A stretch of DNA of 64,000 nucleotides from positions 21,830,501 through 21,894,500 of the forward strand of contig CM027385.1 in the NCBI GenBank assembly GCA_015680905.1. The letters are read 5' to 3'. The notes under the pieces were generated by a model. The model saw nothing but the letters and a program-made list of their open reading frames with translations. It was not told the DNA's origin and ran no database searches. Within the stretch, counting starts at the first letter, position 1; the number at the start of each line of letters is the position of its first letter. Below, piece after piece: positions 1 to 10,027 of this stretch. The DNA comes from Coptis chinensis (lineage: Eukaryota > Streptophyta > Magnoliopsida > Ranunculales > Ranunculaceae). A program made the translations under genes and the position numbers.

Positions 1-1441
1 TCGAGTGGCTTGTGTCTTTACAGACAAAGCAGTAGTGAGTTTGTCGACCTTAGCCTTTAGAGACTCCATTCTAGAACATTGACTTGCCTGAGATTGCTGG
101 AGATTGAGCTGAGACTGTGCAATAAGCTCTAGAACACTTTCAAACTTCTGATTTTTCTGTGATAGCAAAGTAATTGCATTCTCCAGGTTGGCAGGTATGG
201 CATAATTTCTCCTAGGATCAGGTACTAACTCTCCACTTGTATTGGAATTCTGCTGAGAGTATAATTGTTGTTGAGGAACCAACTGTGAAGCTTGACTTGT
301 CTGTGGAATATAACTTTGATCTTGTGAACCTGGGGGTCCATCGTTCTGTCTCCAATAATTGCTTTGAAAGTTATTACCACCTTGGTTGGGCCTCTGAAAT
401 GAGTTAATATTGTTCTCTCCAACTGATGCATGTTGATAGTAAACAGGACATTCTAGAGTTGCATGAGAAGTGTCCGAACAGACTTCGCAGCATTGGCTAG
501 CTTGCATGACTGGGAAAGATTTAGCTTGAAACTTGTTGATCTTGGAGGGATTCATGGAGAACTGATTGAATTTCTTACTCAAAATTTCAATGCTGGTGGC
601 CAGGCTGGCCAATGTAGACTTCAGTTCTTGATCTGCTTGTTCATGTGCTTGGTAGCCAAATTGCTTTGGCTCCCCCTCCATGCTAGTGACATCCTCGTTG
701 CTAGTAGTCCATTGATGTAAACTTGCCTTTGTGCATTAACTGTATCATCTACTTGTTCATCATCGAGAGTCCTCGATAGAAAAAATGAGCCAGTGTGCTC
801 TTGTCGTATCCATGATGTGGACATGAGACTAGCAGATTATTAAATTTCTCCCAGCTTTGATGATATTCTTCATTCACCTTCCCTTTGAAATTGTTGATGG
901 CTTGCTGCATGGCATCTGTCTCCTGGGGTGGGTAGAACTTGTTCATAAACTTTGTTCTCAAGTTCTCCCAGTTGTCTATTGAATTGATCAGTTGTGCAGT
1001 TAACCATTCAGATGCTTTACCTTCGAGTGAGAGTGGGAACAGAATGATTTTGATACTCTTATCCCTGATATTCTGGTTCTTGAAAGTTCTGAGGACTGAT
1101 AGAAATTTGTTCATGTGAACATAAGGCTGAACATTGTCTGAACCGTTAAACTTTGGAAGCATAGAGATTATTGATGCTCTAAGCTCAAACTGGTTAGCTT
1201 CTGTTTCTGGAAAAACAATACTGCTGGGTGGGTCTCCAATGATTGGCGAATAGAAATCGCTCAACTTCTTCCTCTGTTGTGCTTGCATGGGTGGGATAGC
1301 TTCAGAATTATTTGGATTCATAACACCTCCATCATTGCTTGCGGCCATTGTTTCAATCTTGTCTAGTATTCTTGTGAGTCGGTTGTTAAACCTTGTCCAC
1401 TGTTGTGTTCTTACCGGACGATGATATGGACGACGGGGCAT
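1..1441 (-). pseudogene. Athila-type retrotransposon gag (element 1), cut by window edge
   Basis: This is the structural polyprotein (gag) of a Ty3/Gypsy element, which forms the cytoplasmic particle that packages the RNA. Reading leftward from the ATG at 1441, the N-terminus is basic (MPRRPYHRPVRTQQ). It is followed by a retrotrans_gag core with the typical F-P-L-S-L-E-G-K-A-S-E-W-L stretch and a WENL..KF...FYPPQETD segment. The frame stops at 749 where AAG is followed by TAG; the related copy near 45200 has CAG there, so this is a nonsense mutation. A CX2CX4HX4C zinc knuckle (CEVCSDTSHATLEC) lies around 446-492, in a piece that is no longer in one open frame. The leader, primer site and 5' LTR follow to the right. 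The protease and pol would lie beyond the left edge. Family assignment (Athila-like) rests on gag and on the protease of the sister copy at 43100-44503. Confidence 0.85.
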
Positions 1442-2025
1442 ACACTAGAAAATGCTATGCGAAAATGACGAAAAACTATCCTACTATGCTTGAATGCAAT
1501 TAAACTAATATGCAACTATTCTAAATTATACTAATATGCAAAACTACTTTCCTTCAACTGGGTTGGGCTTTGCAGCTAGTATCTCACCCGTTGTCTAAAG
1601 GTATCTCTTCTAGGGTTATGGTGAATCACTTGGATTGCTTAAGTACCACATCCCACAGACGATAGTCTGTTTGTCAAGATTCAGACAAGAAACACTAGAG
1701 TTTGATTTTTCGCTGTGTTGGCTTACAACTTCAATTGTTGAAAAGATCCTAAATGCAATTATACTAGAAAGCAATAAAACTAAACTAATTATGATGCAAC
1801 TAAACTAAGAATGAAATAAAAAGAATGAAGATTCGACAAACCTGGATGGTAGATCTTGTCTTCGAGATGTCCTTCAAGCTTCTCTCTTTCTCAAAAGGAT
1901 GGATGATGCGGCTAAAATTACCTTAAGATCCAAACTTCTAATCTTGAAAGAAAATGTTAAACATAAACAACTTAAAATGGCAGCGGCGCCATTTGACACT
2001 CGCTCCTAGGGTTACAATTAATTTT
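1442..2025 (-). other. 5' leader of element 1
   Basis: This untranslated leader lies between primer site and gag and has no coding potential. The part next to gag is nearly the same as 45835-45911 of element 2, where the match stops at a CACTA-like terminus. At 1979-1991 it carries a second stretch like the primer site (on the minus strand TGGCGCCGCTGCC), about 35 bp downstream of the better one at 2026-2044. Confidence 0.7.
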
Positions 2026-2044
2026 ATCCCCGGCAGCGGTGCCA
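2026..2044 (-). other. Primer binding site, tRNA-Asp type
   Basis: On the minus strand it reads TGGCACCGCTGCCGGGGAT. It matches the complement of the plant tRNA-Asp(GTC) 3' end with two mismatches. It starts two bases inside the LTR end if that end is the TGACC at 2047. The spacing is the same as in element 3. Athila-group elements are known to use tRNA-Asp. Confidence 0.75.
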
Positions 2045-2046
2045 TT

Positions 2047-3671
2047 TGACCTTGCCTCCTTTTGTGTGTGTAGATGGTATATGGATGATGTAGATAGATG
2101 ATGGTCGTTGAACAAATAGAAATGTATCAAAACCTAATTATCCCTCAATAAGTCAAGGATGAGTAGGGTATCATTCCACTTTTAAGTGTATGTTTATATG
2201 AAGGACAGGACTGGAAATGGGGTTTGAGGGATTAAAAACTATGATTATAGATATAGTAGATTCTAATGCTAAACTAAACTAAACTAACTAAACTTATACT
2301 AAAGCTAAGAATTGGAAATATGGAGAGAATATGAGAGAGATAGATTCAAGAGATTCAAATCCACCAATGCTTTTGATTCAATGACCTTTTGCTTCATGTT
2401 GTTCTCCAAGTAGACTACAATCGGGCAATCGAGCGAGTGCCGATGCCCTCTTGGATGAAACATCGTTAACAATTAACTCTACTTAAGGTTGTTCCTATGT
2501 TCATGTTACTAGTATCTTCTTTCCTTTTATGTGAGCTTGGGCAGCTATTCAATGAATCACCATCTAAGGCAAACACAAGGAATACTTCCCTTACTCTAAA
2601 ACAGTACACAACTAGAAGAAAAGTAGAGAATAATAGTATAATATTCAATTACAATAAATAAAACCCTATTCTAGAATTATATTCAATTGCAATAAATAAA
2701 ACCATGTCACTATCAAATATTCAATTGCAATAAATAAAACCCTATGCTAGCATGATATTCAATTGTAATAAATAAAAACCTTAATATATACTTCCATCCC
2801 CTGGTATGGGCAATGGAACTAATAACTAAAAACATAAAGAACTAACCTGATTGAAGAACACCATAAACCAGAAGAATCATTAAACCTTAAGCACCGACTT
2901 CATCTCCTCCCTTGAAGGAGAAGATTAGCCTTCCATATAGAAGGAAGAACACGAAGAACGAGAAGAAGAAGAGTCGAAGAACATAAGACTAGAAAGACTA
3001 ATTTATTAAGACTTAGCTAGTTAAAACCGATCTTTTATTATTAATCTCTCTCTGCCTCAAGTTCTGGAGACAAGAATATAAGTGAATTGGCCAATTACAT
3101 GAGGCACTTAGGTCCTCTATTTATAGGGGTTACAATGAGCTCTAGAAGCATTCCAAACCGTCATTTGTTTCCTAATACAAATAGACTTCTTCTAGAGTCC
3201 AACTTCATCTCCAAAACTGAGAAGGAATTGGCTACAGTGTCGATTCATACGTCTGGACACACTATTCATGCATCCCAGACTTAATCAATGCTGCGGGCCG
3301 ATCTATCGTCCCGCACTTCGTAAGCCTATTTTGTCTCTTCTGCTCTATCCTTTTATCCTCTTTTGCGGGCTTTGGTCCAAGCAACAAATCCTTTGGCCTT
3401 GGGCTTCCAAATAGGCTTTAAAATAGGTCCAAGTCGCATCTTTAATAGCTTCAATTCCTTGGCCTTTTCCATGATTGTCCACGGGCTTCCCATGTGATCC
3501 TTAATGCTCCGTATTGCTATTTTTTACCACTTTTTCTCTAATATTCTACAAAACTCTCTTTTTCACTTGTAGAATCTTAAAACATAACTTACAAACACTA
3601 TTAGTCCACTAACATGGCTAAACAAGAGGCATAATTGAGGGTTAAATTGCACTTTTTGAGCACTTATCGCA
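2047..3671 (-). repeat. 5' LTR of element 1 (family B)
   Basis: This is a long terminal repeat supplying promoter and polyadenylation signals. It aligns over its whole length with 38463-40060. Read on the minus strand it starts TGCGATAAGTGCTC near 3671 and ends GGCAAGGTCA at 2047, two bases before the primer site. A TATA box (minus CTATAAATAG) lies near 3117-3126. The right boundary is uncertain by a few bases. The bases just right of it (gctcgccaa) resemble the sequence beside the other LTR (actcccaac), so a shared polypurine tract cannot be excluded. The target duplication cannot be tested because the partner LTR is outside the window. Confidence 0.8.
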
Positions 3672-4127
3672 GCTCGCCAATTTAATCAATGCCGATTAAG
3701 TTTCTATGGCATACCGAGTGGCTCGATTAACCTTGACAGTGGCGGCAACAGTTTCACACTTTATCGCGGTTGTGGCAGTAGTACCAAGGCGCTCGGTTGA
3801 TATCAGAGATGGAGCTCATGATTGGTGGCAGCAGCAGCTGCTTGTTGGTCTGGAAAGAATGAAGAAGAGATAACGAGGGCAAGGGGTAGTGTGCTTGGGG
3901 CATTTGTGTCTTTTCCCAGCATACAAGTCTTACAGAATTTTAGTAGATCCAATGTTGGTACTGACATAAATCATGCCTCTTATAAAGATTTCTAGTAGAA
4001 TGCCTCTTATAAGAGGCAAAAAACGAACCAAAAATATGTCCCAATTCACCGGTCTACATGTCTTATAAGAGGTTATAAAACTTCTAGGTTTTATAAGAGG
4101 CCAAAAAAAAACAAATGGCCCCTATGT
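3672..4127. other. No gene seen; short palindromes
   Basis: I see no open reading frame of note. The only structure is a set of short repeats built on CTTATAAGAGG between 3974 and 4110, including a perfect 16-bp palindrome, GCCTCTTATAAGAGGC, at 4002-4017. Confidence 0.5.
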
Positions 4128-4330
4128 TGGTAAACTATTAGAGATACATTATGTTGGCTTATGGGATCTTTATATTGTCTTATTGGTAACCATTGAGGAA
4201 AATGAAATAACATGTTCAATTAATTACTAATTGAACACAATGCAGTGCTTCATGCACTTGATACATAAGTACCAAGTCTATTAATATGCACTAAACCATA
4301 CTCAATGCAGTGTTTCCTGTGTTGTGTGAT
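4128..4330. repeat. Dispersed repeat block R, copy 1
   Basis: The block runs from TTAGAGATACATTATGTTG to the ACACAATGCAGTGCTTC motif and the AAGTACC.AGTCTATTAA motif. It recurs at about 6900-7030 and 7550-7720. The second and third copies directly follow the 3' ends of a duplicated gene fragment, so this copy is probably the 3' flank of a third, lost copy. The 440 bp to its right (4331-4770) hold nothing I can identify. Confidence 0.6.
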
Positions 4331-4784
4331 TGTGTCTAGTAGATACTGTTTTAGCAAGTTTTGCCAAAACACACTAGTTGGGTCGGAAGTGATCTTTTCG
4401 GGATAGATTGCGGAAGGGATGGTTGTTGGTGAGAGTTGAGACTGGACTTTGGTTTGAAGTTGCCTATGTATCCAAATGTTGTATTACTTTGGGATCAAGT
4501 CTCGATTGCGCAGTTCTGGAGAATGACCAATGTTGGACTTTATATGTCGGATTGGTGATAGTTATTTCCTCGTTCTCCAATATTCCAATCGTGGGATGAA
4601 ATTGGAGAACTTGCTGGAGTACCGTCACAGGATCTGAAGTTGATGGAAGTGAATCTTAAATTTGGACAAAGTTATGGAAGTTGATTGATTCGGTCGAACA
4701 ACTTCCTCACAAATGTTGAAGACACATGTTTAATTGAATAAACTTTGCGTTATGTGGGTAGGTAGGCTATAAATTGAATCTTAG

Positions 4785-6310
4785 CTTGGGCTCTGAGCGT
4801 GGCTTTTTTAGGCTCTGAGCATGGGCTTTATTGTAGTTAAGCGACAGAGCATGGCCTTTTTGGGATCTGAACATAGGCTTTATTGTAGATAAGCTATGAG
4901 CATGTGTAGGAACCGTTATTTTCAGAACGAATATTTCTACAAACCGCGAGAACCCACGCGCAGCGGAATCAATGGGGTTCACTGTTTTGGATAGAGAACA
5001 TACCTTTTTGATCTGGTTTAGATAACTCTGAGAATACAAGCTTTATGAATCCAAATCAATAATCAACCCCTTGATCTTCTGTTGTATTCCTTTAGAATAG
5101 ATTGGACGTTATGTGGGCAACAATCTACCAATCCCCTTCTTTCTCACAAAGCTAGATCCAATTTTGGATCTATCTTTTCTTGCCTTTTTTTCTAATCCAG
5201 TGAATAGTGAATAGGTTAATTTTGGCTAGAGAGAAAGAGTATTCTATTTATAGGCTACAATAGGGACCATGAGGAGAAATTAGGGTTGGGCCTCCTGACG
5301 GGCTTGGGCTTCCCATGTTTGCCCCGAACACACGACCCAAGTCCGTCAACAAATGGCTTATTCCACTAAAGGCCATTGTTCCACTACCGCCCTAATCCCA
5401 AATTATGTGTCAGCGTTTATGGGCTCCATATTATATGCTTGTTGATCTCCCCGTGTTTAAGTTATCGAATGTCCGTTGATTAAGTCAAGTTACTAATAAC
5501 TACATTAATCAACTTCTTATGTCCTTGAGTAGTACCACTCAACCTCATTGTCATGTCGGAATAAATCCACCTGCAGGGTTTACATGACAATCTTTTTGAG
5601 CTCCTCAAGGGGACATCAACAACCTGACTTCTTGCGGGACACGTATTCCTTCTATAATCAACATCACACCTTACATACAATGTCATTACCCAATCCAACG
5701 AGTTTGTTGATTCACAAATGAATCTCACTCATTGATGATTTAAAGCAATGTACAATGCATGTAAGTGCCCGTTATTATATCCGGATTAGGAGGACAAGCA
5801 TCCATAATAACATAGGCGTTTGTTCTCTTATATAGTCAGTATATTGAGAAACAACCTCACTTGGTCCTGTTCAATACACACAAAGTGTACTAGTGTAATC
5901 CTATAGTCAAGATAGACTAATACCAGATTATACTACAACCGTACTAATGGTTTGTCCAAATCCATCTAGATTGTGAACGATTACTTATACTTTATAAGGT
6001 ACTGATGATATAATCTTCTGTGTGTTCACACCATATCATCTACAACATAAACTATTAGACACATGCATATAACAATAAAATATATAATATGCATAACATT
6101 TGCCCATATGATTCTCATTCAAAAAATAAAGAATTAGAGTTAATACAAAAGTAATGTTTTTAGTATATAACCCTATCAGCATGGGCTTTGAGTGTGGCCA
6201 TTTTGGGCTCTGATCATGGGCTTTATTGTAGTTAAGCTCTGAGCATGGGCATTTTCGGCTCTGAGCATGGGCTTTATTGTTGATAAGCTATGAGTATGGG
6301 TTTGTATTAA
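4785..6310. repeat. 52-bp minisatellite, interrupted by a solo LTR
   Basis: Units of about 52 bp built on GGCTCTGAGCATGGGCTTTA and TTGTAGTTAAGC repeat at 4785-4904 and continue at 6179-6310. The LTR at 4905-6178 sits inside one unit. Removing it together with one copy of the duplicated GCATG restores the repeat register. Confidence 0.75.
4905..6178 (-). mobile_element. Solo LTR, Copia-like, with 5-bp target duplication
   Basis: This 1,274-bp element begins TGTAGGAACC and ends CCCTATCA on the plus strand, that is, TGATAGGG...GGTTCCTACA on the minus strand. It is flanked on both sides by GCATG (4900-4904 and 6179-6183), a perfect 5-bp target duplication. A TATA box (minus CCTATAAATAG) lies at 5244-5254. 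There is no internal domain, so this is a solo LTR left by LTR-LTR recombination. The Copia assignment is inferred from the style of the LTR end, not from protein sequence. Confidence 0.85.
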
Positions 6311-6600
6311 ATTGGGCTTTTATTGAGCCACATTTGTGGGGGCCGGAACAGATACCGACCCATACTCACATTTGTAAAATGTACAAACTTTCTACAATGA
6401 TCTTGTCAGTGGTTTTCAAAGAAGCCAAATGACTCCAGGGAACAATTCATCTTTGCCATAGGGTCATAATCAAGTAAGCGGAGTGAATGTTTTTGAGAGG
6501 GGTCCCAAACTCTCCCTCTCCCCACCCACAAACCCATCTCTCCCTCCATCCTCCACTCACGCCCCGACTGCTTGCAGTTATCTAGTTACATATATAAATT

Positions 6601-6663
6601 ACTAGGGAAGGGACTGCTTTAGATATTTCTGCACTTGTTAAGTCGTTAGTGTTTGCAGATTGA
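6601..6663 (+). pseudogene. Duplicated gene 3' end, copy A (unidentified)
   Basis: Twenty codons and a TGA read TREGTALDISALVKSLVFAD. They match the last codons of copy B at 7092-7307 (EGTVSDISALVKSLGFAD). The downstream 360 bp (to about 7030) are also shared, as expected for a 3' UTR. Upstream the similarity is lost. I do not recognise the protein. Confidence 0.45.
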
Positions 6664-7740
6664 ACTGTAATGGATCTATTGATAGCGTAAGTTGAAATGA
6701 GTTCCCCATGTATTTTAACTATGAAATGATAATGGGCAATGATTGAAGAAACATCAATTCAACTTATACATAATAGGAAACTTAAACTTACTTACATAAG
6801 TTCGTAGAAAAACAATTAAAACTTAACAAATGGACAATTAGACAAACACCAATAGATGTGATAGACAAATAGAGGGGTTTCCTGATTAAGTTTGTTAACC
6901 TGTTAGAGAAATACTATGTTGTCTTACAGTATAGTTATATTTTGTTAAAAGGAAACCTTAAGGAAAGGACATGACATGTTTAATTAAGTACTAATTGAAC
7001 ACAATGCAGTGATTCCTACAAGTCCAACATAATGACTCTATATTTCTGTAAGCTAGGGATAAACAAAGGTCATAGGTTTATATAGTGCAGAAGTCAACCT
7101 AGATACGGCGCTATCAAATGGATTGATCTCCCGGATGAAGAAAGCCATGAAGCCAGCCATCAAGCAACTACAACTAGGTAAGAAAAGGTCACAGACGGAG
7201 GGAAGGTGAAGGTACCAGTGGAGGGGAACTGTACTTCCAAAATTACCATGGAAGGGACTGTTTCAGATATTTCAGCACTTGTTAAGTCTTTAGGATTTGC
7301 CGATTGAACTGTAATGGATCTACTGATAGCATAAGTTGAATGAGTGAACATTTTGGATGTATTTTAACTGTAATTGATGTAGTTTAACTATGAAATAATA
7401 ATGGGTAATGATTCAAGAAACATGAATTCAGCTTAAACATAATGGGAAACTTACACATAATTACAAAAGTTCGTAGAAAAACAACAAGAACTCAACAAAG
7501 GGACAATTACAAATAGGTGTTTTCAGTTATGTAAGTTACTCTATTAGAGATACACTGTGTTATCTTCATACATGGTTATGTTGTTGTGTATTTAACCATT
7601 GACTAAAGGACATAACATGTTTAATAAGTAATAATTTCACATAACCATAACACAATGCAGCGCTTCCTGCAGTTGGTACATAATAAGTACCCAGTCTATT
7701 AAAACATACTGACTAACAGGAAAGAAATAATTACATATAT
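6664..7740. repeat. Segmental duplication: 3' flanks of the duplicated gene
   Basis: Segments 6664-7030 and 7308-7740 align through GAACTGTAATGGATCTA, a run AACTATGAAAT.ATAATGGG, TTCGTAGAAAAACAA and the ACACAATGCAG block R. Several small insertions and deletions separate them. Segment 7031-7091 is unique. Confidence 0.65.
7092..7307 (+). pseudogene. Duplicated gene 3' end, copy B (unidentified)
   Basis: A possible terminal exon begins after TATAGTGCAG at 7082-7091. It reads through YGAIKWIDLPDEESHEA, is interrupted by a TAA (in AGG TAA GAA), then continues KVKVPVEGNCTSKITMEGTV and SDISALVKSLGFAD to a TGA at 7305-7307. The shared end with copy A, with substitutions in both, argues for real coding ancestry. 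The 3' flank to about 7740 is homologous to 6664-7030. The protein family is unknown to me. Confidence 0.4.
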
Positions 7741-7746
7741 AAATGA

Positions 7747-8981
7747 CTAGTTAAATTGGGTTTCGGCAAAGTCTGACATGAATGGGAAAATGGAGTGAAT
7801 GCCACTTGCTGGGATTACTTGATCTGCTAGGACCTTCTTCTCCATGAGATTGTACCATATGATCTTGTTGTATCAACTGAAAACTCCAATGTCTGATGGC
7901 AGTAGGTCGACAAAGTTTGAATGGCGGAAACTTTCATACAGTATAAACTTCCTCGGTTCACTCCACACACAGTTCTCGTACCGCTGCAAAACCCGGAGTT
8001 CTAATATTTCAGTGCCGATGCCGTCCTCACCCCAGAAAGAGAACATAATAGCTATGGAGCCATCATAGGGAAACAACGTGTATGACTTTGGTGGACGTTG
8101 AGTATCCGGTAGCCTAATCCTTGTCCATTGCTCATGTTGAACGTTAAAAACTAATATTCCCGCAGCCCAAAGAGACTAATGAAGATTTCCTTTTGCAATA
8201 ACTCCAGCATTCCTTTTAAGGAGTTCATCATTAAAAGACAACTCTAGGTCCTCCAACCTTCTCCATTGGTTAACTTGGGAATCAAACAATTCAACATGAT
8301 AGATGACACATTTCTTCAATTTGTTGTCCCTGGAAGGCCTTATAATGTTGTGGTTAGGTACTGAGAGCCTAACTATAGTGAATCGCAAAGGTTCAACAGA
8401 ATTAACCACCATTCCCACACATTCTGTGAAGAATCTGTTCCTAGGATTATTTAGGCAACAAAGGTTTCTAGTCGTTGGTTTGCATACATAGAACTTTGGT
8501 TTTTTTCGTAAGGTGTGTTCAAGAGAACAATACCTTCCATTGACGAGGCAAGGGCCGATGTGCCATCAGGTTTGAAGTCCAAAGTTGTGCCTGGAATTGG
8601 TGGGTTGTTTACAATGCTGGATGCAAAAGATATCCTGGATTCCCATTTGTATTATGTATTTATGATGTAACTAAGAAAAGATCCCATCAACAATGCATGG
8701 TCCTTAGTGAAGGAACTTGAACTTGTAAAGGATGCCCATTTTCTGCAGACAAACATTGCTTTTTTGAGAAATGGAAGTGGAGTATGTTTGACTATCTCTT
8801 CAGAAATTTCATCTGGCATTTCCATGTTGTTGTTGTTGTTGATGTTGTTGTTGCTGTTGTTGTGGTTGTTATTGGTGTCGGTGTCGGTGTTGGTGTTGGT
8901 GTTGGTGTTGGTGTTGGTGTTGGTGTTGGTGTTGGTGTTGATTTTTTTTTTTTTTGATACAGATGAAGAAGATCCTTCCAT
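7747..8981 (-). pseudogene. F-box protein pseudogene, copy 1
   Basis: F-box proteins are substrate adaptors of SCF ubiquitin ligases, binding SKP1 through the N-terminal F-box. Reading leftward from the ATG at 8981, an unusual N-terminus of Asn-Thr dipeptides (encoded by a hexanucleotide repeat) and Asn runs precedes the F-box (MPDEISEEIVKHTPLPFLKK). An F-box-associated region follows, with FTIVRLSVPNHNIIR and LELRVLQRYEN. It is broken by a TAA near 8654, a frameshift near 8505, and TAG and TGA stops replacing Trp near 8175 and 7870 (copy 2 has TGG at both). The last codons before the stop at 7747 still align with copy 2. It is therefore dead, probably a tandem paralogue of 10028-11173. Confidence 0.8.
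8873..8940. repeat. Hexanucleotide microsatellite (TTGGTG)n
   Basis: About eleven units of GGTGTT or GGTGTC are followed by a T-run at 8942-8955. On the minus strand it encodes the Asn-Thr/Asp-Thr repeat at the N-terminus of F-box copy 1. Copy 2 has no such repeat. Confidence 0.9.
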
Positions 8982-9239
8982 TGTTGTTATGTTCAGGTGG
9001 GTTTGGTATCGAGTGTGTAGTTTTTAGGTTTGATATCCTCTCAATGCTTACAAGTTGCCCAATAAATCGAAATGAATGATTTTAATCTTGGGAGACATTT
9101 AGTCTTTCAGACAATCATTTATTGAAGAACTGAAAGGTCGTGACTTATTTGTAAAGTGAATCTAACCACCTAATTAATAAAAGAAACAAAAATCTATGGT
9201 GATCACTTTAACCATAGTTGGAAAACACAATGTTGTATA

Positions 9240-9910
9240 GGTGAAGTATGTTGTTGTATAAGGAACATTGTGTCTTCAGAGTTATCTACTTTGAATAACG
9301 ATTCTAGGCTTAGATTCTAACCACAAAGATAACACATAAATTGATGTTACACTTTTTCCCACTGTATGGAATCATAATGGTCTATATGATAGCTATGTTG
9401 TCATATCAGTTAGGTGTGTGTTCAGGGCGGTCTAATTTGAAATTTGAATCTAACCGCCTAATGAACTTCTAAAACATTTGCTTCTCAAATTGACTACAGG
9501 ATGGTATACATAATGTCTAAACCAGAATCTATGTTGTCATATCACGCACGTGTCATCTTCAGGATGCACTAATTTGAAATTTGAATCTAACCAACTAATT
9601 AACACAGTCACATTCGCTTCTCATTATGATTAGAGGATGGTATACATATACATAATGTATGCTGTCATATCAGCAATATTTCGTCTTTAGGGTGCTATAA
9701 TTTCAAATTTGAATCTATCCGCCTAATTGTAACCTTGGGAACTATTGCTTCTCTCTTGCTACTAAATAATTGTACACTTAATGGATTATATAGATGTTAC
9801 GTTGTCATACTTGGTACGTTTCATGTTCTTGGTGTTCTAATTTTTAATTTGAATCTGACCGCCTGATTAACACAAAACCGTTGGTTCTCCATTCCGACAA
9901 CAAGATGGTG
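9240..9910. repeat. Degenerate tandem repeat, about 130-140 bp units
   Basis: Four clear units and a weaker first one share ATGTTGTCATATCA, then a GTGTTCTAATTTGAAATTTG core, GAATCTAACCGCCTAATTAAC, a CTTCTCATT segment and GATGGTATACATAATGT. The clear unit starts are near 9392, 9530, 9658 and 9799. The array occupies most of the space between the two F-box pseudogenes and has no coding potential. Confidence 0.75.
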
Positions 9911-10027
9911 TACATAATGTCATGTAAGGACTTTAAGTTGCCCTATTAGAAACATGTTTTGTTCATGCATGGTGCTTTATTACAACATCTAATTTTAAGT
10001 TCCAAATATAAATACAGATATATATTA

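Noticed and set aside
8707..9027. Leu/Val-rich frame on the plus strand that looks like a membrane protein
   Set aside because: It is the reverse reading of the microsatellite inside F-box copy 1.
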